Positions 1 to 5,255 of a DNA stretch of 5,255 nt are shown one piece after another (within the stretch, counting starts at the first letter, position 1; each line of letters starts with the position of its first letter). Made by a program: the position numbers and the translations under genes. The notes beneath the pieces are model-generated. The model did no database searches. It was not told where the DNA came from and saw only the letters and a list, made by a program, of their open reading frames with translations. The DNA is taken from NCBI GenBank assembly GCA_027349615.1, contig DAIEML010000162.1, positions 1-5,255 on the forward strand, in the 5' to 3' direction. The DNA comes from Ignavibacteriales bacterium. Its GTDB lineage: Bacteria; Bacteroidota; Ignavibacteria; Ignavibacteriales; Ignavibacteriaceae.

Positions 1-476
1 CATTAGAATTATTTCAAGATAAAAAAGAATTAGATTATCTTTTAGTCCCTTGTGGCGGCGGCGGATTATTAAGCGGCTCTGCAATCTCAGCAAAAGGGAT
101 GTATCCAAATTGCAAAGTAATTGGAATTGAGCCACAAGTGGCCGATGATGCGACGAAGTCATTTAAAACAAAAGTACTACATTCAATAAAAAATCCGCCG
201 ACAATTGCAGATGGAACTAGAACCACTTCACTTGGAAAATTAACTTTTCCACTGGTTCTGGAATATGTGGATGATATGGTAACAGTAACGGAGAATTCAA
301 TTATTGAAGCAGTAAAATTTTTATTTTATCGAATGAAACTTGTTGTTGAACCTTCCGGTGCGTTGGGAATAGCTGCATTATTAAGTGGCGCAGTTAAATT
401 AAATGGAAAAGTTGGAGTTATTATTAGTGGCGGAAATATCGACGCAGAAACGATAACTTTAATTCTAAATTCTTAA
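1..476 (+). CDS. Threonine/serine dehydratase (serine racemase-like, PLP fold type II), C-terminal part, 5' truncated by window edge
   Basis: PLP enzyme that deaminates threonine or serine to the 2-oxo acid and ammonia; close relatives also racemise serine. The reading frame is open from base 3 (157 codons plus the stop at 474-476), so the N-terminal half with the PLP lysine lies outside the window. Seen directly: the glycine loop CGGGGLLSG (51-77) that binds the PLP phosphate; EPQVADD (129-149), matching the E-x3-A-x-D divalent-metal site of serine racemase; ADGTRTTSLG; the EPSGA segment; and the late ISGGN motif, whose serine faces the PLP ring nitrogen in this family. The protein ends about 10 residues after ISGGN, so there is no C-terminal ACT-like regulatory domain. 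This fits the short (~320 residue) catabolic type rather than the isoleucine-regulated biosynthetic IlvA. It converges on the LuxC operon, and nothing links it functionally to that operon. Dehydratase versus racemase cannot be settled from this half. Confidence 0.93.
   Translation, partial: LELFQDKKELDYLLVPCGGGGLLSGSAISAKGMYPNCKVIGIEPQVADDATKSFKTKVLHSIKNPPTIADGTRTTSLGKLTFPLVLEYVDDMVTVTENSIIEAVKFLFYRMKLVVEPSGALGIAALLSGAVKLNGKVGVIISGGNIDAETITLILNS
473..476. other. Interlocked convergent stop codons (TTAA)
   Basis: The palindrome TTAA gives the + strand dehydratase its TAA (474-476) and the - strand LuxC gene its TAA (473-475). The two coding regions overlap by 4 bases, leaving no intergenic space. 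Any transcription terminator must lie inside coding sequence or be absent. Confidence 0.95.
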
Positions 477-1714
477 ATAATATTTACTCTTTTGCTTAAT
501 TCATTTAAAAGAGAATAGCCATCCCAATTTGGCGAAAAGTTTAGTGCTTGACCGATTGGAACAATTCTATCAATACCGGCACCGTTAACTTTTTTGATGA
601 AACTACTCAACTCTTCTTTTTCAAATCCGAAATAGGCGAGAGTTTGATCTTTTCTGCTTATTAGATTAATAAGTTCATCTAAATTTTCCAAATAACATTC
701 AAAGAAAAATCCGCCGCCGCAAGATTCTCTAAACTTATTAATTTCTTCTTTGCCAACTTTCAAAACAGTTGGTTTTTTAAAATTAGTTGAAAAAATAGTT
801 GAAGCTTTTTCACCTTTTGAAATTGATTCGTACAAGTAGACAAGTTTCTCCATCGCAACATCAACTGAATCGCTTTTACCTCGTCGGTTCAATTCTTTTT
901 CAAGTGATTTCCAAAATGCTGCACTAGCTTCTTCGCATTCATTTTGACTTCCGATAAACAATGCAAATCGTGGTGAAGAACATGCCATTTGATCGAACCA
1001 ATAAGCATCGTTGAAAAATTGAGTTGCCTGAACTGCTTTTTTATCATCAGATAAATTATTATATGTAGTTGCGTTAATCATTGAATATGAAAATTTATCT
1101 GCAAATGTAATATCCTTTGTCACCGGTTTAGATGGCAAAATTCTAATCTGGTTTATAGTTTCATCTCCGCCCCACAAAACTCTTACATCAGCATGAAGTG
1201 AAATAAATCGATTTATCTTTTCATCTCGCGGATAAGTAATGATCAAATTTCTGGAAATTATTGGCTGGAACTTTTCATCTTTGAAAATATCTCTAACAAT
1301 TGAAAGTAATAACTCAAGCTGTTGGTTTACATCTTGAGTTACTCGGACAATATTAATGTTTCCAATCAAAAGTGATAATGCCCAAGAGTATAAAAAAATG
1401 CTGTCAACATTCGCTGGTGCAATATGAAAAACAAATCCTCTTGGTACTATTATTTCATGTTCATTAATTTCTTTTTGAAAATTATTTATTATTGAAGTGA
1501 TGTTCGATTTACGAAGCCAATAAGCTAACGCAACAAGCTCCGGTAAATTTTTTATTTCTTTGGATTCAAGAATTTTTTTTGACAGACTGTAAAGAAATTC
1601 AATGTTTATAGGATCAAATGGGGGAAGAGGTTTTTGGGAAAAAAAATTATCATCCAAAATATTTTCTATTGCGATTTTTAATTCGTATTTCGGGGCAAAA
1701 ACTGTTACTTCCAT
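473..1714 (-). CDS. LuxC-family acyl-CoA/acyl-protein reductase (aldehyde forming)
   Basis: NADPH-dependent reduction of an activated acyl group to an aldehyde through a covalent acyl-cysteine; cytoplasmic. The 413-residue protein shows the LuxC pattern: PRGFVFHIAPANV (residues 91-103), NIVRVTQD (121-128), RVLWGGDETINQIR (178-191), the catalytic block DQMACSSPR (241-249) with Cys245 as the expected nucleophile, and the C-terminal GIDRIVPIGQALNF (380-393) followed by WDGY. It is shorter than luminous Vibrio LuxC (about 480 residues), mainly at the N-terminus, but all catalytic segments are present. A Cys-Gly-Gly-Gly run (332-335) just before FFFE is an additional visible feature. The ATG at 1714 is preceded six bases away by AAAGG. 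The gene is last in the - strand operon, 9 bases after the LuxE stop. No luciferase accompanies it, so the aldehyde probably has another use. No luxC symbol is given because luminescence is not implied. Family assignment is firm; the substrate is unknown. Confidence 0.93.
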   Translation of the reverse strand: MEVTVFAPKYELKIAIENILDDNFFSQKPLPPFDPINIEFLYSLSKKILESKEIKNLPELVALAYWLRKSNITSIINNFQKEINEHEIIVPRGFVFHIAPANVDSIFLYSWALSLLIGNINIVRVTQDVNQQLELLLSIVRDIFKDEKFQPIISRNLIITYPRDEKINRFISLHADVRVLWGGDETINQIRILPSKPVTKDITFADKFSYSMINATTYNNLSDDKKAVQATQFFNDAYWFDQMACSSPRFALFIGSQNECEEASAAFWKSLEKELNRRGKSDSVDVAMEKLVYLYESISKGEKASTIFSTNFKKPTVLKVGKEEINKFRESCGGGFFFECYLENLDELINLISRKDQTLAYFGFEKEELSSFIKKVNGAGIDRIVPIGQALNFSPNWDGYSLLNELSKRVNII

Positions 1715-1720
1715 ATTTTA

Positions 1721-1725
1721 CCTTT
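1721..1725 (-). promoter_or_regulatory. Ribosome binding site of the LuxC gene
   Basis: AAAGG on the - strand, six bases before the ATG at 1714. Its first two As belong to the TAA stop (1726-1724) of the preceding LuxE gene, so ribosomes terminating on LuxE are placed on the LuxC start site. This supports the chosen start. Confidence 0.7.
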
Positions 1726-2818
1726 ATGTTCTTAAAACAGATTCGGCATGTGTGTCGCTGCAGCCACGTAATTCTGCTTTTGGAATTCTTCCCTCAACTG
1801 AAAAATATGTACCTTTTCTTCCGCACTTACAATTATCAATTCCTTTAATTGTTCCCAAATCTTCTGTTAATAATGAATGGCCCGGATAACTTTTGGGCAA
1901 AACACTAATTGTCTGAATAATGCCGCGCTGGCCGACTGGAAGAATGCTCCAATCTTCAAAATTCCGGATTAATATTTCTGCAAAATTTGGCGTGTGAAGA
2001 AATCCTTCTTCGCATTCCATAAAAATACTACCGACTTGTTCAACCATTCCGTAAAAATTATAAATTCTTTTCAATTGAAATTGAGTGAACAATTCTTGCT
2101 TAAAAACTTCATTAGAAACTGCTTGTTCTTTAAGTTTTTTCCATCCGCCGCTGTGAATTAAAATTGCAGAATTTAAATCAACTTTAACATTTAATTCTTG
2201 CAGCTTCTTAAATAAATATTGCCACACCATAAATGTAAAACCGAATATTAGAATCGAATCTGATTTATGTTTTTCAACATAATTGGTAAACTCTTCAGTT
2301 TTTAATTCCATGTTTTCATCAAGCGCGAAAAAATGATTTCTTCCGAAATTAGATAAACCAACTAATCCAGCGCCACGAGCACTTAAAGAAGATTTATTTT
2401 TTATTGTTGCATCAGTATCGATAATAATCATCGGTAAACGTTTGTTACCGATGTAAGAAGTAATAATTGAAGCTAATGCTTTTACTTGAAGCATCGAAGT
2501 CTCTTTATTTAAAACGATTTTTGAGACTTGCTGGCCAGTGGTTCCGCTTGAAGTTAAAACTTTTAGGACTTCATCGTCAGGTATGCTTTGAATTTTTTGG
2601 GTTTTAAATAATCTTACTGGTAAATATGGGATGTCTTCAATATTCGTAAAATTTAAACTCGGATTTATTTCAAGATTGTTTAAAATATTTTTGTAAAGTT
2701 GGCAATTTTCAAAATGAAATTTTGTTAACTCAGAAAGTCCGGAATTAAGTAAGGAACGCTTCTTAAAATTTTCTATTGAATATTCTGGTAATTCGAATAA
2801 TTCATCAATGGCATTCAT
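1724..2818 (-). CDS. LuxE-family acyl-protein synthetase (adenylate-forming)
   Basis: LuxE proteins use ATP to make an acyl-AMP, then carry the acyl group on their own cysteine and pass it to LuxC. The 364-residue protein shows LTSSGTTGQ (88-96, ATP phosphate loop), HSGGWKK (222-228), YGMVEQ (256-261, the adenylate-binding turn), SLLTEDLG (315-322), CKCGRKG (330-336), VEGR (341-344) and a final RGCS in which Cys353 sits 11 residues from the C-terminus. In luminous Vibrio and Photobacterium the acylated cysteine is likewise close to the C-terminus, so Cys353 is the candidate acyl carrier. The C-x-C-G pair resembles that in PaaK-type CoA ligases. Length is near the usual 360-380. ATG 2818 overlaps the ligase gene by 14 bases, and a weak AAAGAGA (2828-2834) stands nine bases upstream. 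Together with the following LuxC it forms a reductase/synthetase pair. An acyl-CoA ligase or acyltransferase role (LuxE/PaaK family) is the alternative. Confidence 0.92.
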   Translation of the reverse strand: MNAIDELFELPEYSIENFKKRSLLNSGLSELTKFHFENCQLYKNILNNLEINPSLNFTNIEDIPYLPVRLFKTQKIQSIPDDEVLKVLTSSGTTGQQVSKIVLNKETSMLQVKALASIITSYIGNKRLPMIIIDTDATIKNKSSLSARGAGLVGLSNFGRNHFFALDENMELKTEEFTNYVEKHKSDSILIFGFTFMVWQYLFKKLQELNVKVDLNSAILIHSGGWKKLKEQAVSNEVFKQELFTQFQLKRIYNFYGMVEQVGSIFMECEEGFLHTPNFAEILIRNFEDWSILPVGQRGIIQTISVLPKSYPGHSLLTEDLGTIKGIDNCKCGRKGTYFSVEGRIPKAELRGCSDTHAESVLRT

Positions 2819-4241
2819 TAAACTGCATCTCTTTCATCAAATTATAATCTTTCTTTCCAGAAGAAGTAACTGGAATTGTATCAACACAGTGAACATCAAT
2901 AACTGAATGATGAATTTTATAAATATCTATAATTTTCTTTCTTGCAGTTTCAGCAATATGATCTGAATGTTTTTGAAGTAGAACCTTTAACGCATCGTCG
3001 TTTCCATAACAAGCTGCGGCGCAAGTGAAATTGTTTTCTAACATTTTTTCAACTTCATCCAAATTTACTCTTAAACCGAAAAGTTTTATAAATCTTTTTA
3101 ATCTTCCAGTAATATAAAAAAATCCATCGGCATCTTTAAAAGCTAAATCTCCAGTATGAAGTTTTCCTTTGAGAGCATCACCTTGGGATAAATCTTCTCT
3201 TGATTCAGCATAGCCCAACATTACATTATCACCAAAATAAACTAATTCACCTTGTTCGTTTGGCATATTAACTTCTTGTTTATCAGAAATAATTTTTATT
3301 TTTCCGCCAGGAATCGGGATCCCAATTGAGCCGATTTTGTTTCCAAGATTTTCATATGGCACATAAGATATTCTTGCTGTCGCTTCTGTTTGACCATACA
3401 TTACATAAAAATTAATATTTTTATTAAGTGAAACGTCGTAAAAATATTTTATATATTCTTCGCTCAACCTTCCGCCGGCTTGAGTCATGTTTTTTAATGT
3501 GGGTAAATTCATTTTATCAAATTTTAATCTTTGCAGCATTTGATAATTATATGGCACACCTGAGAATGAAGTACATTTTTGTAAATTGAAAGTATTCCAA
3601 AATTCTCTCATCACCATTGATTTATTTGAACAAAGTATTGTAGCACCTTTTAACAAATGACTGTTTATTACAGACAAACCAAAAGAATAATTCATAGGCA
3701 AACTTGTAATTGGTTTTTCATTTTCTGTAATATTTAAATATTTAGAAATCGAGACAGCATTTGATTGAATATTTTTATAAGAAAGTTTTACAAGCTTTGG
3801 ACTTCCAGTAGTTCCGGAAGTTGAAAGGAGAACTGCAAGATCTTTATGAAGTGAATTATTATCTAAATTTTCTGATTGAAAAAAAGAATATTTATCATTC
3901 AGGGAAAATTTTTTATAAGATGATAATTCGAAATTGATTTCATCAATGCTGAAGATAATTTCTGGCTTATAAATTGAAATGAGTCTCTTTTTCAACTCTG
4001 AATCCATTTTAGAATTCGCAAGAAAAATTGCATTCTCAGAACGAAGTGCCGATAAATAAAATATTATACTTTTTGAAGAATTATCGCAAAAGGAGAAAAT
4101 TAATTTTTTTGAATCAAATTTTAGTTTACTAACTATTTGGTCAATTTCGTTATTTAAATCTGTGTAAGAATAAAATTCATTTAACTCATCATCGATTAAA
4201 GCAATTGAATCTGGTTTAATATTTTCAAAATTCCAAAACAT
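2805..4241 (-). CDS. AMP-forming acyl ligase, ANL superfamily (acyl-CoA/acyl-ACP synthetase-like)
   Basis: Activates a carboxylic acid as acyl-AMP and transfers it to a thiol, plausibly the phosphopantetheine of the carrier protein two genes upstream. From ATG 4241 the protein has 478 residues. Motifs in order: STSGTTGSPK (140-149, P-loop), YSFGLSV (185-191, A4 region), YGQTEA (282-287), HTGD (362-365), GRLKRFIKLFG (379-389, hinge and A8) and PVTSSGKKDY (457-466), with Lys463 as the expected catalytic lysine. All core residues are present, so it should be active. At A4, amino-acid-activating domains carry Asp (as in FDAS) to bind the alpha-amine; here the position is Gly188, which argues for a non-amino acyl or aryl acid. 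The start is ATG 4241, whose A is the last base of the preceding SDR stop (TGATG). A GTG at 4244 would add one residue. The 3' end overlaps the LuxE start by 14 bases. CoA rather than ACP as acceptor cannot be excluded. Confidence 0.9.
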   Translation of the reverse strand: MFWNFENIKPDSIALIDDELNEFYSYTDLNNEIDQIVSKLKFDSKKLIFSFCDNSSKSIIFYLSALRSENAIFLANSKMDSELKKRLISIYKPEIIFSIDEINFELSSYKKFSLNDKYSFFQSENLDNNSLHKDLAVLLSTSGTTGSPKLVKLSYKNIQSNAVSISKYLNITENEKPITSLPMNYSFGLSVINSHLLKGATILCSNKSMVMREFWNTFNLQKCTSFSGVPYNYQMLQRLKFDKMNLPTLKNMTQAGGRLSEEYIKYFYDVSLNKNINFYVMYGQTEATARISYVPYENLGNKIGSIGIPIPGGKIKIISDKQEVNMPNEQGELVYFGDNVMLGYAESREDLSQGDALKGKLHTGDLAFKDADGFFYITGRLKRFIKLFGLRVNLDEVEKMLENNFTCAAACYGNDDALKVLLQKHSDHIAETARKKIIDIYKIHHSVIDVHCVDTIPVTSSGKKDYNLMKEMQFNECH

Positions 4242-4999
4242 CACATTACCATTCCACCATCCACGCCAAGCACTTGTCCGGTTATATAAGAAGACAAATC
4301 AGATGCGAGAAATAATACTGCTTTTGCAACATCTTCCGGTTCACCAACTCTTTTCATTTTTATCGAGTTCAATCTTTCTTGATATTTTTCCGGTGAAAGA
4401 GATTTTATAAAATCTGTATTTATAAAACCTGGAGCGATTGCGTTAACTCTAATATTCATAGGCGCAAGTTCACGTGCTGCTGAAAGTGTTATCCCAATTA
4501 CAGCCGCTTTGCTTCCACCATATACAACTTGCCCTTCGTTTCCAACTTTGCCAACTATAGAGGAAATATTAATTATTGACCCGGATTTATTGCGCATCAT
4601 TAATCTTGCGGCTAATTGTAAATTATTTATTACTCCAGTTGTATTTGTACTAAATGTGTGTTGAATATCTTCTTTCTTAATCATTCCGACTAAATTGTCT
4701 TCCAGCATGCCGGCATTGTTTACAAGAATATCCAATTTTTTATATTTCTTAAAAATAGCATTATAACAATTTTGTGTAGCTTCTAAATCCCCGACATCAA
4801 ATAAAAATCCATCCACATCAACATTAAATTCTTTTTTTAATTCTTCTTTACGTTGATCGAGAAGTTCTTTGCTGTGAACTCCATTAAGTATAACTTTCGC
4901 TCCGAATTTTGTTAAAAGCTTCGCTTCGGCCCAACCTTGGCCTCTTGTTGAGCCAGTAATAAAAGCAATTTTTCCTTCGAGATTAAAAATTGATGTCAT
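4241..4999 (-). CDS. Short-chain dehydrogenase/reductase, FabG-like (3-oxoacyl-ACP reductase type)
   Basis: Classical SDR of 252 residues, the usual FabG length. Seen: TGSTRGQG (15-22, cofactor loop), FDV (67-69), NNAG (94-97), catalytic Asn119, Ser147 in NISS, and YxxxK as Tyr160/Lys164, then PGFINTD (190-196) and the C-terminal GQVLGVDGG. The catalytic tetrad is complete. FabG-type enzymes reduce 3-oxoacyl-ACP to 3-hydroxyacyl-ACP with NADPH. The carrier protein gene directly upstream makes an ACP-tethered substrate the natural inference, but SDRs also act on sugars and other alcohols, so the substrate is open. Its cofactor loop reads G-Q-G where G-I-G is typical. ATG 4999 lies inside the last codons of the carrier gene (17-base overlap); AAGGAG is 13 bases upstream and an in-frame stop lies between the two, so no earlier start is possible there. 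The TGA at 4241-4243 overlaps the ligase start. Confidence 0.92.
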   Translation of the reverse strand: MTSIFNLEGKIAFITGSTRGQGWAEAKLLTKFGAKVILNGVHSKELLDQRKEELKKEFNVDVDGFLFDVGDLEATQNCYNAIFKKYKKLDILVNNAGMLEDNLVGMIKKEDIQHTFSTNTTGVINNLQLAARLMMRNKSGSIINISSIVGKVGNEGQVVYGGSKAAVIGITLSAARELAPMNIRVNAIAPGFINTDFIKSLSPEKYQERLNSIKMKRVGEPEDVAKAVLFLASDLSSYITGQVLGVDGGMVM

Positions 5000-5219
5000 A
5001 TTTATTTAAAATCTCCTTAGCTTTTTTAAAGCTGCTCATATCAATAACATCATCAGAATTAAGCATAATGTCGAATTCAGTTTCAATTGAAGCTACCAAT
5101 GCAAGATGAGCAATGGAATCCCAAGTCTCATTTCCATAGCTTAATTCATCTGTTATTTTATCAGAAGATAATTCTAAAGCATCTGAAAATGCTTTCTTTA
5201 ATTTTTCAATATTGTTCAT
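4983..5219 (-). CDS. Acyl carrier protein (phosphopantetheine-binding)
   Basis: Small acidic carrier of 78 residues, the usual ACP length. The motif WDSIAHL (33-39) carries Ser35, the expected site of 4'-phosphopantetheine attachment by a holo-ACP synthase. It is followed by the helix ALVASIETEFDI and a third-helix region DVIDMSSFKKA. Housekeeping ACPs have L-D-S-L; W-D-S is typical of specialised carriers in secondary pathways and glycan clusters, so this is probably a dedicated carrier rather than the fatty-acid-synthesis ACP. The start is ATG 5219, five bases after GGAG; the adjacent in-frame TTG at 5222 is only two bases from GGAG and is less likely. It is the first gene of the operon seen here and overlaps the SDR by 17 bases. 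Likely partners are the SDR and the ANL ligase, with LuxE/LuxC possible downstream acceptors. Family call is secure; the cargo is unknown. Confidence 0.9.
   Translation of the reverse strand: MNNIEKLKKAFSDALELSSDKITDELSYGNETWDSIAHLALVASIETEFDIMLNSDDVIDMSSFKKAKEILNKYDINF
5013..5018 (-). promoter_or_regulatory. Ribosome binding site of the SDR gene
   Basis: A strong AAGGAG on the - strand, located inside the carrier protein gene. The spacing to ATG 4999 is 13 bases, longer than the common 5-9. An in-frame TAA between the site and the ATG rules out an upstream start, so the long spacer appears real. Confidence 0.6.
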
Positions 5220-5224
5220 CAAGG

Positions 5225-5228
5225 CTCC
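5225..5228 (-). promoter_or_regulatory. Ribosome binding site of the acyl carrier protein gene
   Basis: GGAG on the - strand, five bases from ATG 5219 and only two from the alternative TTG at 5222. The spacing favours the ATG as start. Confidence 0.6.
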
Positions 5229-5255
5229 ATTAATAAATAATTTCTAAATTTAATT

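Larger units (their letters stand above)
473..5219 (-). other. Five-gene ACP-SDR-ligase-LuxE-LuxC operon
   Basis: Five genes on one strand, with overlaps of 17, 1 and 14 bases and then a 9-base gap, leave no room for internal promoters in intergenic DNA and indicate one polycistronic message with translational coupling. The promoter is not in the window: only 33 bases precede the ACP ribosome site region up to the window edge, and no recognisable -10/-33 pair is seen there. All five products concern activated acyl groups (carrier, reductase, two adenylating enzymes, aldehyde-forming reductase), which supports a single pathway. Confidence 0.8.

Noticed and set aside
35..226. 63-codon open frame on the - strand
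   Set aside because: It lies wholly antisense to the well-supported dehydratase gene and has no recognisable motif or ribosome site.
487..513. Inverted repeat CTCTTTT / AAAAGAG with a 13-base loop near the convergent junction, considered as a terminator
   Set aside because: The stem is only 7 bp and mostly A-T, the loop is long, there is no adjacent T-tract, and it lies inside LuxC coding sequence. Such repeats are expected by chance in DNA this AT-rich.
55..720. 13-base inverted repeat GCGGCGGCGGATT (55-67 and, reversed, 708-720)
   Set aside because: Both copies encode Gly-Gly-Gly runs in unrelated proteins (dehydratase phosphate loop and LuxC residues near 333-335). Repeated glycine codons explain the match.
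1573..1646. Two 8-base homopolymers (T run 1573-1580, A run 1639-1646) in the LuxC N-terminal region, considered as phase-variation sites
   Set aside because: Runs of this length are common in AT-rich genes and encode ordinary Lys and Phe codons. The frame is intact and nothing suggests switching.
1602..1889. Two + strand open frames (1602-1889 and 1618-1848)
   Set aside because: Both are antisense to the start of LuxC and the end of LuxE, whose conserved motifs fix the real frames. The translations resemble no family.
473..2818. Bioluminescence (lux) operon
   Set aside because: Only LuxC and LuxE relatives are present; luxA, luxB and luxD are missing and other acyl enzymes occupy the operon.
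5229..5255. Promoter for the operon in the last bases of the window
   Set aside because: The stretch is AT-rich but shows no convincing promoter pair, and a possible upstream gene may run through it.

Overview
The window is AT-rich (roughly 30% G+C by eye on sampled lines) and almost completely coding. It carries one truncated gene on the + strand and five tightly packed genes on the - strand. Composition, lysine/asparagine/isoleucine-rich proteins and protein style suggest a low-GC bacterium, perhaps of the Bacteroidota/Ignavibacteriota group. That assignment is only a guess, because no taxonomic marker is present.

Layout. Bases 1-476 (+) hold the C-terminal half of a PLP-dependent threonine/serine dehydratase of the serine-racemase-like type. 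Its stop codon interlocks with the stop of the convergent - strand operon through the palindrome TTAA (473-476). Reading the - strand in its own direction, the operon runs: acyl carrier protein (5219-4983), FabG-like short-chain dehydrogenase (4999-4241), AMP-forming acyl ligase of the ANL superfamily (4241-2805), LuxE-family acyl-protein synthetase (2818-1724), LuxC-family acyl-CoA reductase (1714-473). The first four genes overlap each other by 1-17 bases. Only LuxE and LuxC are separated, by 9 bases, and the LuxC ribosome binding site there abuts and overlaps the LuxE stop codon. No promoter or terminator can be recognised inside the window. The operon probably starts, and may have more genes, beyond base 5255.

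How the genes may work together. The ligase activates a carboxylic acid and could load it on the carrier protein. The dehydrogenase could adjust a beta-keto/hydroxy group on the tethered acyl chain. LuxE can adenylate an acyl group and hold it on a cysteine, and LuxC can reduce an activated acyl group with NADPH to an aldehyde. The catalytic residues expected for each step are visible. LuxC and LuxE are the reductase and synthetase of the bacterial bioluminescence aldehyde pathway, but no luciferase (LuxA/LuxB) or LuxD thioesterase is present, so light production is not supported. Similar carrier protein/SDR/ligase/LuxE/LuxC sets are, from memory, found in surface-glycan or flagellin-glycosylation loci of other bacteria. 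An acyl or aldehyde building block for a surface glycan or lipid is therefore the leading inference, not a demonstrated function.
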